A DNA stretch of 64,000 nucleotides from Rhodocyclaceae bacterium (GTDB taxonomy: Bacteria > Pseudomonadota > Gammaproteobacteria > Burkholderiales > Rhodocyclaceae). Of the stretch, positions 1-8,900 are shown piece by piece (positions within the stretch are counted from its first letter, which is position 1; every line of letters starts with the position of its first letter). The stretch is taken from the NCBI GenBank assembly GCA_028713915.1, contig JAQTNK010000016.1:1-64000 (forward strand), given 5' to 3'. A program made the translations under genes and the position numbers. The notes below the pieces were generated by a model. The model saw only the letters and a program-made list of their open reading frames with translations, was not told the origin of the DNA and searched no databases.

Positions 1-653
1 GTCACGGCAAGAACACGCTGCCGCGCGTCGCTGCGCTGCTCGACGTGGCGCAGATCTCCGACATCGTCGCCGTCGAGTCCGCCGATACCTTCGTGCGCCC
101 GATCTACGCCGGCAATGCGCTGGCGACAGTCAAGAGCGCCGACGCCGTCAAGGTCATCACCGTGCGCACCACCGGCTTCGACGCCGCGGGGCAGGGCGGC
201 AGCGCGGCGGTGGAAGCCATCGCCGCCGGACCCGACCTCGGCACCGCCAGGCTGGTGAGCCGCGAACTCACCAAGTCCGCGCGCCCCGGGCTCGGCGCCG
301 CCAAGATCATCGTCTCCGGCGGGCGCGGCCTCGGTTCCGGCGAGAACTACCACGCGCTGCTGGAGCCGCTCGCCGACAAGCTCGGCGCCGCACTCGGCGC
401 TTCGCGCGCGGCGGTGGATGCCGGCTTCGTGCCCAACGACTATCAGGTCGGCCAGACCGGCAAGATCGTCGCGCCGCAGCTCTACATCGCCATCGGCATC
501 TCGGGCGCGATCCAGCACCTGGCCGGCATGAAGGATTCGAAGGTGATCGTCGCCATCAACAAGGATCCCGATGCGCCGATCTTCCAGGTGGCCGATTACG
601 GCCTGGTGGCGGACTTGTTTGAAGCGCTGCCGCAGCTAGCTGCCGCAATATGA
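1..653 (+). CDS. etfA: Electron transfer flavoprotein subunit alpha, 3' part
   Basis: The gene is cut by the window edge; the frame is open from base 3 and about 216 residues are visible. EtfA binds FAD and, with EtfB, passes electrons from acyl-CoA and other dehydrogenases to ETF-quinone oxidoreductase. The visible part contains [15 protein letters not shown] and the C-terminal FAD-binding domain with [11 protein letters not shown], the QVGQTGK segment, [12 protein letters not shown] and [10 protein letters not shown], all typical of the family. The protein ends normally at TGA, 90 bases before a convergent gene. etfB is expected upstream, outside the window. Identity is secure; only the N-terminal half is unseen. 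Confidence 0.95.
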   Translation, partial: HGKNTLPRVAALLDVAQISDIVAVESADTFVRPIYAGNALATVKSADAVKVITVRTTGFDAAGQGGSAAVEAIAAGPDLGTARLVSRELTKSARPGLGAAKIIVSGGRGLGSGENYHALLEPLADKLGAALGASRAAVDAGFVPNDYQVGQTGKIVAPQLYIAIGISGAIQHLAGMKDSKVIVAINKDPDAPIFQVADYGLVADLFEALPQLAAAI

Positions 654-743
654 GGCATATAGCTGTATCCGTAACCGAACCCGCCGCCATCAATTAACTC
701 GCGCACTTCAGTCAGGGCACGTGACGACTTTACCGCAACAAGC

Positions 744-1268
744 CTATCCGAAGTGCTTCGTCATCCGGCGTTCGGCATGGGCTTGAACAAACGCATTGTC
801 GTGCGCGTCAGCGTGCCTGCGGTCACCCTCCGGCGGTTGCACGCCCACGCCATGGACGTGGACCATCTCGCCGCCGAGCCAGCCGGAAACGCCCAGCATC
901 AGGACAGTGAGCACCGAAAGGCCGATAGGCAGCCGCGACTCCATGCCGCCCAGACGCAACCAGGTATTGATCAGATAGAGCGCGACGACGGTCAGGTTGA
1001 TGCTCATGTGCGTGACTGCGATCTTCTTCACGTCCGGATCGGTGAGCGATAGCAGATCGATGAGCCCGGGAACGGCGGCAGCCAGGGCTCCTATGATCCC
1101 TCCTACCATCGTGTAAAGGGCGAGCGTTTCCCATCCGGCCGCGGCATCGGAGCCTGCTCTTGCCATGGCGACGAAGTCGCAAATCAGGGAAAAGATCCAT
1201 AGCCCGATGGGAAATGCGACGAGCATCGGATGGATCGGATGCTTGGCGATGCTTGCGGGTGTTTGCAT
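744..1268 (-). CDS. DUF2231-type four-helix membrane protein
   Basis: A 174-residue inner-membrane protein with about four hydrophobic helices. It starts with a short segment containing HPIHPMLVAFPIGLW, the hallmark of DUF2231 proteins, and has a second conserved stretch TGxxD-like around AAVPGLIDLLSL and GWLGGEMVHVHGVGV near the end. The C-terminal tail is hydrophilic and rich in His, Asp and Glu. The molecular function of DUF2231 proteins is not established; the conserved His residues suggest metal or heme binding, which is inference. It lies downstream of, and in the same direction as, the SufR-like regulator and may share its transcript (123-base gap). Confidence 0.8.
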   Translation of the reverse strand: MQTPASIAKHPIHPMLVAFPIGLWIFSLICDFVAMARAGSDAAAGWETLALYTMVGGIIGALAAAVPGLIDLLSLTDPDVKKIAVTHMSINLTVVALYLINTWLRLGGMESRLPIGLSVLTVLMLGVSGWLGGEMVHVHGVGVQPPEGDRRHADAHDNAFVQAHAERRMTKHFG

Positions 1269-1390
1269 GTTCTACCTCCAGTTCACGTGTTGCGCGTTTG
1301 ACACTGACGCCGCATCGATCTCCGCTTTATTTTTCGCCGCGCGAGCCAATTGGACTAGGAACAGGCGAGGACTGCGGCTCGCACCAGGAT

Positions 1391-2038
1391 TCATCGCTGC
1401 GGTCCGAACTTGAAGCGGCAGACGTTTCCGCCCTTGGCCATGCATTCCTGGTGATCGACCGCGCTCTGCGTGAAGGTGGATAGCAGCGCGAGGTCGAATC
1501 TGCAGACGTCGGGATCCTCCATGGCAAGGTGGTGGAAAACGCAGTTGTGGGCTTCGATGACAGGCATGTCGCCTTCGGCATTGTTATTTCCTGCCTCGTT
1601 TCTCGTCTCATAACCCAATTCCTCCATGATCTCGCCCAGTCTCTCGACACGCTCGCGTCGGGTCTCGAGGTCTCCGTGCTGGCGCAGCAGTTGGCGCGCG
1701 ATTTCGGCACCCATCGCTTCGAACCGTTCGCAAGCGGCTGCCGTTCCGGCCTCCTGCTTGATCGACCGGAGAACCAGTTGCGCGAACCACTCATAACGGC
1801 GCGGAAACAGTTCCCGGCCGGCGTCGCTCAGGACATAGAGTTGTTCGGGCCGTCCGCCCGAGGGCCGCGATCCGCCGCGGGCCACGAGCCCGTCGATTTC
1901 CAAGGCGGCAAGATGCTGGCGCACCGCAGTGCTGGTGATGCCCAGCCGCGTGGTCAGTTCCGCGACCGTCAGGCCGCCCTTGTCCCGGAGCAGGCGTTTC
2001 AGCAGGTCGCGCTGCCGATCGCCGAGGATGGCCAGCAT
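1391..2038 (-). CDS. SufR-like winged-helix regulator with C-terminal cysteines
   Basis: A 215-residue DNA-binding regulator. Residues about 8-75 form a winged helix (LTVAELTTRLGITSTAVRQH, then a GGRPEQLYVLSDAG wing), as in the DeoR/ArsR-like SufR group. The C-terminal part has Cys166, Cys179, Cys199 and Cys207, with 12 residues between the first two. This resembles the cysteine set that holds an Fe-S cluster in SufR, so an Fe-S, iron or redox/NO sensing role is inferred. It is divergent from the reductase gene at 2281, with the intervening region likely holding both promoters. The Cys spacing after the first pair differs from classical SufR, so the ligand is uncertain. Confidence 0.75.
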   Translation of the reverse strand: MLAILGDRQRDLLKRLLRDKGGLTVAELTTRLGITSTAVRQHLAALEIDGLVARGGSRPSGGRPEQLYVLSDAGRELFPRRYEWFAQLVLRSIKQEAGTAAACERFEAMGAEIARQLLRQHGDLETRRERVERLGEIMEELGYETRNEAGNNNAEGDMPVIEAHNCVFHHLAMEDPDVCRFDLALLSTFTQSAVDHQECMAKGGNVCRFKFGPQR

Positions 2039-2095
2039 ATCGTTCTCTCAGGCGTGGTATCCGGCGTGCGAAGCACTTGGCACATATAGGCATGG

Positions 2096-2108
2096 AGAAA
2101 CTATTTCT
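2096..2108. promoter_or_regulatory. Short inverted repeat in divergent promoter region
   Basis: AGAAA-CTA-TTTCT, perfect 5-base arms with a 3-base spacer. It lies in the gap between the SufR-like regulator (start 2038, minus) and the coupled genes starting at 2168/2281 (plus). The position suits an operator for the divergent regulator, but arms this short can occur by chance. Confidence 0.25.
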
Positions 2109-2167
2109 ACCGTTCGCATCTAAGACTGTGTGCGCTGAGTTTTGTTCAGCCTCTAGGAAGGACAGAA

Positions 2168-2284
2168 ATGAACGCCCCAGAGACAAGCAGGAGAGGCACT
2201 GCGGCCGGACATCCAGCCCCGGCCCGCCAGCCGCAATCATTCCGCCGTCGCGCGAATCGCTACCTGAGTTGGAGGACGCCATGA
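2168..2284 (+). CDS. Possible 38-residue basic small protein or leader peptide
   Basis: An ATG preceded by a strong ribosome binding site (AGGAAGG, 6 bases upstream) opens a 38-codon frame. It ends in TGA overlapping the ATG of the next gene as ATGA. The product is rich in Arg, Pro and Ala (MNAPETSRR start, SFRRRANRYL near the end) and has no recognisable domain. The strong site and stop/start overlap argue for translation, coupling it to the reductase. It could be a true small protein, a regulatory leader, or the remnant of a longer gene. I do not recognise a family. Confidence 0.4.
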   Translation: MNAPETSRRGTAAGHPAPARQPQSFRRRANRYLSWRTP

Positions 2285-2991
2285 CCAGCTATCGTTCGCG
2301 GCTTATCGCCCGCCAAGAGTTGGCGGAAGGAACCGCTGCATTCCATTTCGAAAAGCCCGACGACTTTGCGTTCAAGCCCGGTCAGGCCATCGAGCTCATC
2401 CTGCCGGAACTGGGGGGTGAAAATCGCCACGCCTTCTCGCTCGTCAGTGCGCCTTTCGAAGATCGGCTGACCATTGCGACGAGACTGCGGGACAGCGCCT
2501 TCAAGCGCGCCTTGGGAAGCCTTCCTGCCGGCGCCGCGGCCGAGATCGACGGTCCGTTCGGAGCGCTGACGCTGCACAACGATCGCAGCCGGCCGGCCCT
2601 CTTCGTCGCCGGCGGCATCGGCATCACGCCGTTCGTCTGCATGCTGCGCCACGCGGCGAAGCTGCGCCTGGCGCAACGCTTCGTCCTCGTGTACTCGAAC
2701 CGCCGCCCCGAGGACGCTGCCTTCCTTGCGGAACTGGAGGAGCTGGCTGCACACGGCGAGGGATTCGAACTCGTCGCCACCATGACGCAGATGTCCAACT
2801 CGAAACAGCCATGGGTCGGACGAACGGGCGCGGTCGATAGCGAGTTGTTGAGCCAGGTCCTGGGCGGACTGTCATCCGCCGTCTGCTACGTCGCCGGCCC
2901 GCCGGCCATGGTGGCTGCGATGCGCGGGCATCTGAACCGGGCCGGCGCGGACGATGACGACATTCGGAGCGAGGACTTCTTCGGCTATTGA
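2281..2991 (+). CDS. FAD/NAD-binding ferredoxin reductase-type oxidoreductase
   Basis: A 236-residue flavoprotein of the ferredoxin-NADP reductase superfamily without a fused ferredoxin or globin domain. The FAD domain spans about residues 1-95, with FKPGQAIEL and HAFSLVSAP (the usual RxYS site appears as HAFSL). The NAD(P) domain follows, with FVAGGIGITPFVCML, VLVYSNRRPEDAAF and CYVAGPPAMVAAM, and the protein ends near FFGY as in many family members. ATG at 2281 is chosen because GGAGG lies just upstream and homologous sequence starts here; the open frame extends further upstream but without a site. The electron acceptor is unknown. The divergent SufR-like regulator suggests iron or redox control. 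Confidence 0.85.
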   Translation: MTSYRSRLIARQELAEGTAAFHFEKPDDFAFKPGQAIELILPELGGENRHAFSLVSAPFEDRLTIATRLRDSAFKRALGSLPAGAAAEIDGPFGALTLHNDRSRPALFVAGGIGITPFVCMLRHAAKLRLAQRFVLVYSNRRPEDAAFLAELEELAAHGEGFELVATMTQMSNSKQPWVGRTGAVDSELLSQVLGGLSSAVCYVAGPPAMVAAMRGHLNRAGADDDDIRSEDFFGY

Positions 2992-3040
2992 TCGATGCCT
3001 GCCAAACTGCGGGCCAGGCGTGAATGACGGAGGACGCAGG

Positions 3041-4726
3041 ATGTTTCCCTACGACGGCCATGTGACGAGTTCCATACTGGGCACGAGCCTGGACGCCGTC
3101 TTCACGATCACGGACAGCGGCGTCATCGTCGATGCGAATCCCGCTGCCACCCGGATGTTCGGCTGGTCGCGCGAGGAACTGCTCGGCGCCAACATTTCCA
3201 TCATCGTGCCGACGCCCCTCAAGGAGAAGCACGACGGATTCCTCCGCGCCTTCAGTCCCGACCGCGGCGTGAAGCACGTGCTGGGAAGCGGTGACCGGCT
3301 CGACGGCCAGCGCAAGGATGGCAGCTGCTTCCCCGTCGAGGTCGGCATCTCGTCATTCGTGCATGAGGGGAAACGCTACTTCACCGGCTTCGTCCGCGAC
3401 ATGAGCGAGCGCCAGCAGGCGGAAGATCGCATGCGCTTCCTCGCCACGCACGATAGCGACAGCGAGCTTCTCAACTACCGGGGCTGGGCGGCGAGCTGCG
3501 GCGTCCCGGAGAGCGGCTTGGCGCGGGTCGTCGTGTTCCGCCTCGAAGAGTTCCGCCATTTCTCGCTTCTCTACGGTGAAGCGTGGTCGATCACGGTGCT
3601 GCGGGAGGTGGCGTCGCGGCTGCAGGCCTTCCTGCGCCCCGGTGAAACCGCCGGCCGAGTTCGCGAAGACACCTTCGCCGTCCTGCTTCCGGAAAACGTC
3701 GCCGCTCGTACCGCAACCCTCGCGCAAGCGCTCGCCAAGCCGTTCGCCCAGGGATCGATGCACTTCTCCCTGACCGCGACGATCGGCATATCGGATGGGA
3801 CCGGCGACGTGGACCGGCTGCTGCGCGCGGCGCAGTGGGCATGCGACCGGGCCGGCAACGGCAAGGGCCAGATCAACGAATTTACCGAGCCGCTATACCA
3901 GGTCTCTCGCCGCGAATATCAGATCGAAACCCGGCTTCAGAGGGCTCTCGCCGATGACGCCATGTCGCTTGTCCTGCAACCGAAGGTCCGGCTTGCCGAC
4001 CGGCGGATTGCCGGCGCCGAGGCGCTGGTCCGCTGGTCCGATTCCGAGCTTGGCCCGGTGGCGCCCAGCGAATTCATTCCAATTGCCGAGCGGCTCGGGC
4101 TGATCGGAAGAATCACGGACTGGATGCTGCGCCGATCGCTGGAGGAAATCTCGCGTTGTGCCGACCCCTCGATCTCAGTCGCCGTCAATTTCTCCGCGCT
4201 CGATTTCTACCAGCCGCAGCTCGTGCAGCATATCGACAGCGCGCTGCGACAGGCACGCGCCGACCCGCGCCGGCTTGTGGTCGAGCTTACTGAATCGGTA
4301 GTGGCAAACGACGTTCGGCTGGTCGGCGAGCGAATGCGTCAGATCAAGGCTCTGGGCGCGGCCATCTCGCTGGACGACTTCGGCACCGGCTACTCGTCGC
4401 TGGGCTATCTGCGGCAGCTGCCCATCGACTCGCTCAAGATCGACATATCGTTCGTCCGCGACCTGCCGGACAACGCCGACGCTGTCGCCATCGCAAACGC
4501 CATCGTCTCCATGGCAATGGCGCTCGGGCTCGATACGATCGCCGAAGGAATCGAGAGCGAAGGGCAAGCCGATTTACTCAGCGCCCTGGGCGTCGATCAA
4601 TGCCAAGGCTTCCTCTTCAGCCGTCCGCTGCGGCCCGCCGATTTCCATCGCCTGGTGCGTGCGCAGCGCGAGGGTTTCCCCATGGCCGCGACTCCGCCGC
4701 TTGCCGCGGCGCCGATGTCGATATGA
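3041..4726 (+). CDS. PAS-GGDEF-EAL protein, likely c-di-GMP phosphodiesterase
   Basis: 561 residues: a PAS domain (about 10-130), a GGDEF-like domain (about 135-290) and an EAL domain (about 305-545). The EAL domain retains EALVRW, ELTES, DDFGTGYSSL and AEGIES, so cyclic-di-GMP hydrolysis is expected. The GGDEF signature is replaced by REDTF near residue 205, so no cyclase activity is expected; the domain may bind GTP or only regulate. There is no membrane segment, so it is cytoplasmic, with PAS sensing an internal signal. ATG at 3041 follows GGAGG; the longer open frame starting at 2954 would overlap the reductase gene and lacks a site. Confidence 0.88.
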   Translation: MFPYDGHVTSSILGTSLDAVFTITDSGVIVDANPAATRMFGWSREELLGANISIIVPTPLKEKHDGFLRAFSPDRGVKHVLGSGDRLDGQRKDGSCFPVEVGISSFVHEGKRYFTGFVRDMSERQQAEDRMRFLATHDSDSELLNYRGWAASCGVPESGLARVVVFRLEEFRHFSLLYGEAWSITVLREVASRLQAFLRPGETAGRVREDTFAVLLPENVAARTATLAQALAKPFAQGSMHFSLTATIGISDGTGDVDRLLRAAQWACDRAGNGKGQINEFTEPLYQVSRREYQIETRLQRALADDAMSLVLQPKVRLADRRIAGAEALVRWSDSELGPVAPSEFIPIAERLGLIGRITDWMLRRSLEEISRCADPSISVAVNFSALDFYQPQLVQHIDSALRQARADPRRLVVELTESVVANDVRLVGERMRQIKALGAAISLDDFGTGYSSLGYLRQLPIDSLKIDISFVRDLPDNADAVAIANAIVSMAMALGLDTIAEGIESEGQADLLSALGVDQCQGFLFSRPLRPADFHRLVRAQREGFPMAATPPLAAAPMSI

Positions 4727-4736
4727 CGTGAGCATC

Positions 4737-5129
4737 ATGCATGAAGGTTCTTGCCTTTGCGGCGGCGTCCGCTTCACCATCGAAGGCGAGCTCGCGCCTA
4801 TCCAGATCTGCCATTGCTCGCAATGCCGGCGAGCGCAAGGCGGACCGTTCGCCACCAACATTCCGGTCGATGCGGCCCGGCTGACGTTCCTGTGCGGGAG
4901 CGATTTGCTGCGGCGCTACGCCTCTTCGCCCGGCAAGGTCCGGGCATTCTGCTCGGTTTGCGGGTCACCGGTCTTCAGTGAGCGGGCTTCCGTGCCCGGA
5001 ATCGTGCGCATTCGGGCCGGACTTCTGCACGAGCCGGTACGCGCCACGCTTGGCTTTCATGCGTACGAGGATTCGATGGCCACCTGGTGGCCGCTGAACG
5101 ACGACTTGCCCAAGCATCCCAAGGCCTAA
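4737..5129 (+). CDS. GFA/CENP-V family zinc-binding protein
   Basis: About 130 residues with the Cys pattern of the glutathione-dependent formaldehyde-activating (GFA) family: CLCGGVRF, CHCSQCRRAQG and FCSVCGSPVF. These cysteines bind zinc in known members. The substrate is not fixed by sequence; many members are not formaldehyde enzymes. A GTG at 4728 in the same frame, just after the stop of the EAL gene, is an alternative start and would add three residues. It probably shares a transcript with the upstream EAL gene. Confidence 0.85.
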   Translation: MHEGSCLCGGVRFTIEGELAPIQICHCSQCRRAQGGPFATNIPVDAARLTFLCGSDLLRRYASSPGKVRAFCSVCGSPVFSERASVPGIVRIRAGLLHEPVRATLGFHAYEDSMATWWPLNDDLPKHPKA

Positions 5130-5416
5130 AGCCGGACGCTGCAGTGCGCAGCGGTGCGAGCCACTTCCGCGGCCAGTGAGGGACGGCTCACGGGCGCGAT
5201 GCTGAACGGCGCCGGCGCTGTCATTTATTAAACTTTCGTTGTATGCTGGCCCGACAGGGGGAATAAGATGAAACGCGACACGTGGCAGCGTTCGACGCGG
5301 TGAAAGCAGCCGCGCAAGCCGGTGCGGACGATCGTCTTGCTTCGGCGCCAAAAGCGCTCGCTAGCCGGACTTGACGAGTACCGTCCGCGTCAGCACCGCC
5401 CCTCGCATCCAATCCT

Positions 5417-5893
5417 GTGCCTCTCTCGATCGACCCTGTCACGCTTCTCGGCATCCTTCCCGCCGCCCTGATCCTGCTGTTCCTTGCGGCGCTGGTGCTG
5501 GTTTCCATGCGCCGCCAAAGGGAACGGCAACGTCAGTGCCAAGCCTATGCCAAGTCGCATGGCTTTTCGTATGCGGCCAAGGCAAGACTGCCGACGGAAC
5601 TGCGCGACATCCCCTACTTTCGCGACACCGTGCAAATGAATTTCGGGCGCCGGATCAAGAACGCAATGTCGCGGACCAAGGCGGGCATCGAGACCATGAT
5701 CTTCGATTACTGGTATGTCGGCGCGGTCAGCGTCTGCCTGCCTACCAGCAGGACGACGCGAGCGACGGTGGTCTGTTTGCGCAACGCGAGACTCGGCACC
5801 TGGCGCGTCTTTCATCGCGACGATCTTCAATACGTGGAGGTGCAGATGCTGAACGGCTTTCTCGATGAAAGCCTGAAGGCGTTGCGGGCTTGA
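5417..5893 (+). CDS. Single-pass membrane protein of unknown function
   Basis: 158 residues starting at GTG. One strong N-terminal transmembrane segment (about residues 8-29) is followed by a basic stretch (RRQRERQRQ), then a soluble cytoplasmic part. That part has SHGFSY, LPTELRDIPYFR and MIFDYWYVGAV, phrases shared by a widespread group of uncharacterised membrane proteins. No catalytic motif is seen. The 287 bases upstream (5130-5416) contain no convincing gene; an AT-rich patch near 5222-5247 could hold a promoter. It precedes the caspase-like pair but there is no evidence of a functional link. Confidence 0.65.
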   Translation: MPLSIDPVTLLGILPAALILLFLAALVLVSMRRQRERQRQCQAYAKSHGFSYAAKARLPTELRDIPYFRDTVQMNFGRRIKNAMSRTKAGIETMIFDYWYVGAVSVCLPTSRTTRATVVCLRNARLGTWRVFHRDDLQYVEVQMLNGFLDESLKALRA

Positions 5894-5999
5894 GCTTCTT
5901 GATAAAAAAATGACTGTGGCCGCTCCCGCCGGTACGCCCGCCCCGCCGACCGCACGGGAGCGCTGGCGGGCCAGCAGGCAATGCGGCACGGAGATGAAG

Positions 6000-8900
6000 A
6001 TGGCAAATATACGGTTCACCCTGGCACTGATAATCGCCGCTTTGTCGCAACTGGCGCAGGCGCAAGGCTTGCCCGTGCGCCTCGGCAACGCTCAGCCCCT
6101 CGTGACTTCCGCCGAGCCCGCGAGGGCCGAGATATTCGTGCAGACCGGCAATTCCCAGCACGTCACCGTCGCTCGCTTCTCGGCCGACGGCCAATGGATC
6201 GCCAGTTGCGACGGTCTGGGGTCGGTCGTGGCATGGGACGCGACGAGCGGCCGCGAATTCCGCGAAGTGCACCGCCATACCGGAATGTGCTTGGGGGTCG
6301 ACTTCACTCCCGACGGCCGAAACGTGATCTCCGCGGGCGGCGCATCAAGCGGCAACGAAGTGGTGATGTCGCGCCTGGTGGATGGCGCCACGCTGCAAAC
6401 CTGGCGCGGCCACCCGGGCCAGGTGCGCGATGTCGTCGCTACCAGCGATGGACGCGGCGCATGGTCACTGGGCGAGCGCGATGGCTTGCGACGCTGGCAA
6501 ATGGGCGTGGCCGCGCCGCTTAGCAAAATCAGCGTGGTTCTGCCGGGCGAGGACACGCAAGACGCCCCGGCCGCCTCGGCCATGGCCATGACCCATAACC
6601 AGCAGACGGTGTTCGTGGCCCGCACCGATGGCAGCATCTTGCGGATTGATCTGGGCGCTGACAAGGCGAATCCCGTCGTCAAGCTGGCGCCAGGGCCGGA
6701 AGCGATTTCGGCACTGGCGCTGTCGCCCGACGAACGCGTTCTCGCCGTGGCCTACGGCAGCCTGATGGGGTCGCGGCATCGTGACGTGTTGCTGCTCGAC
6801 ACCGCTACCGGCGCGGAGATGTCCCGCCTCAAAGGCCACCTGGGAAATGTCTTTGCGCTGGCATTTTCTCCCGACGGGAAACTGCTGGCCACCGCCGCGC
6901 AAATCGATCTCGCCGAACTGCTGGCGGGCAAACTCGCCGATGTCCGCCAGCACGAGTCGGTGCGGCTCTGGCGCGTGGCGGACGGCCAGCTGATGGCTGA
7001 CGTGCCCAACCAGCGCAACGTCATGGGCGGCCCCTTCGTGCGCGGCAGCCTCGATTTTTCACGCGGCCCCGCCGCCGCCGATGGCGGGCCGCGCCTGGTC
7101 CTCGGCATGTGGGACGAAGCTGCACGCGTCTATGAACTGAGCGGGCCGCCGGCTGCCGCTGCCGCTTCGACCGCCGCTCCGCGGCAGGAAGCGGCAGGCC
7201 AGCCGGCCATGCGCCTCGTGCATACGCTGGAAGGCCGCGGCCTGGCGCCGCGCCAGTTGCACGTGAGCGACGCCAAGGCCCGCCTGCTGGTCGCCGACGG
7301 ACGCCCGCGCATCGCCCCGGCCGAGACCTTTCTCGATGCCGCCACGGTGCGCGGTGAATTCGGCCGCGCTGCGGACTGGACCGAGGAGCGCCTAAAGAAG
7401 TTGAACCTGCTGTATGCCGGCCGTGGCTGGCTGACGCAGGTGCAGCGTGCTTCGCTGTGGGACCTGAACACCGGACGCCTCGAACGCGTGATCGACTGGC
7501 AGCGCTCGCCGACGACCGACCTGGGGGTGGATGCGCAGGGGAATTTTGTCTCCAGCGCGCCGTTGTTCCCACAGACCGTCATGGTCGCCCCGCTGAAGAC
7601 CCGCCTCGTGCGCGAGGCCACGGTCGATATGGATGGACAGATTTCCTATCGGCACTTCAGCTACGAACCGTGGGACGGACCGGCCGACGAAATCTTCCTG
7701 CCGCCGCCTGCGGCGACAAGCTCAACCGGCAACGCCCCTACGACCGAGCGCCCGGTCCACGCGGGCGCCTATGCGACCGAACTGGTCATCCAGTCGCCGG
7801 CACAACGCTGGAGCGTCATCGCGGGCGTGCCGGTGCAGGACGCCAAAGCGGCCGCGCCCAACGTCCTGTCGCCGCGGCTGTTCGTGGTGGAACGCCTGGC
7901 CGACGGCAGCCGCCGCCACCGCTACGATATCGCGGCACCGGGCGTCGTGCGCGCGATGGCCGTGGCCGCCGACGAACGAACGCTGTGGGTGGCCGGAACG
8001 ACCCGCGGCATGCCCTACAACGGCGATCATGAAGGCTGGTTGATGGCCATCGATCTGGCCGACGGCTCGATCGGCCGGGTTTGGCCGTTGTCCCGCGGCG
8101 TCACCGTGGACAAGCTGGTCCCGCATCCCGCCGGAAGGTGGGTGCTGAGCAACGGCGCCACCGGCCTCACCGTCTGGGACAAGAAGAGAGCGGGCACGTC
8201 CCGGTACCATGTGGAGGCCTCCGCCGAGGGCCGCAATGTACGGGCCCTGGCCGTGACTGCCGACGGGCGGCGCATCGTGTCGACCGACCTTGCCGGCTGG
8301 ACGGTGTTGTGGGATTGGCCGCTCAATGCCGCGCCGGTAAAAAAGTGGAGCCGCCAATTGGCGCAGCCGAGCCCGTACCTGCTCAGCTTCATGGCCAATG
8401 ACAAACGCATAGTCGCCGGCGCCGGCGACGGCTCGGTGCGAATTCTGGCGGCCGCGGACGGCGAGGAAATCGCCCGCATGATGCGCTTCGACAACAACGA
8501 ATGGATCACCATGACTCCCGAAGGCTATTTTGCCGCCTCGCCGGAGGCTGATCGCTGGGTCAATGTGCGGATGGGCGACAAGGTCTACGGCATCGACCAG
8601 TTCTACGACGTCTTTTATCGACCCGACATCGTGGAGCGCAAACTCGCCGGCCTGCCCATCGAGCCGCTGATCACGGTCACGCTGGACGACGCGCTGCGCC
8701 AGCCGCCGCCGCAGGTCTTCCTGCAGCTGCCCACCGCTGCCGCGGCGCTGGCGGGCCAAAAAATCATAGTGCACCTGCAGGCGCATAGCCTGGGCGGCGG
8801 CGTCGGCGAAGTCCGCGTGATGCACAACGGCAAGCTGGTCGACGTGCTCAACGAGGCCGTCACTCGCTCGAGCCCGGCCGACGCGCCGGCGCGCGCGCCC

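Noticed and set aside
2077-2280. Upstream extension of the flavin reductase
   Set aside because: No ribosome site, the sequence has no family match, and a better small frame lies in another phase.
5130-5416. Possible tiny genes before the orphan membrane protein
   Set aside because: Only an 11-codon frame with an ATG near 5268 follows a GGGGG-type site; too short to support.
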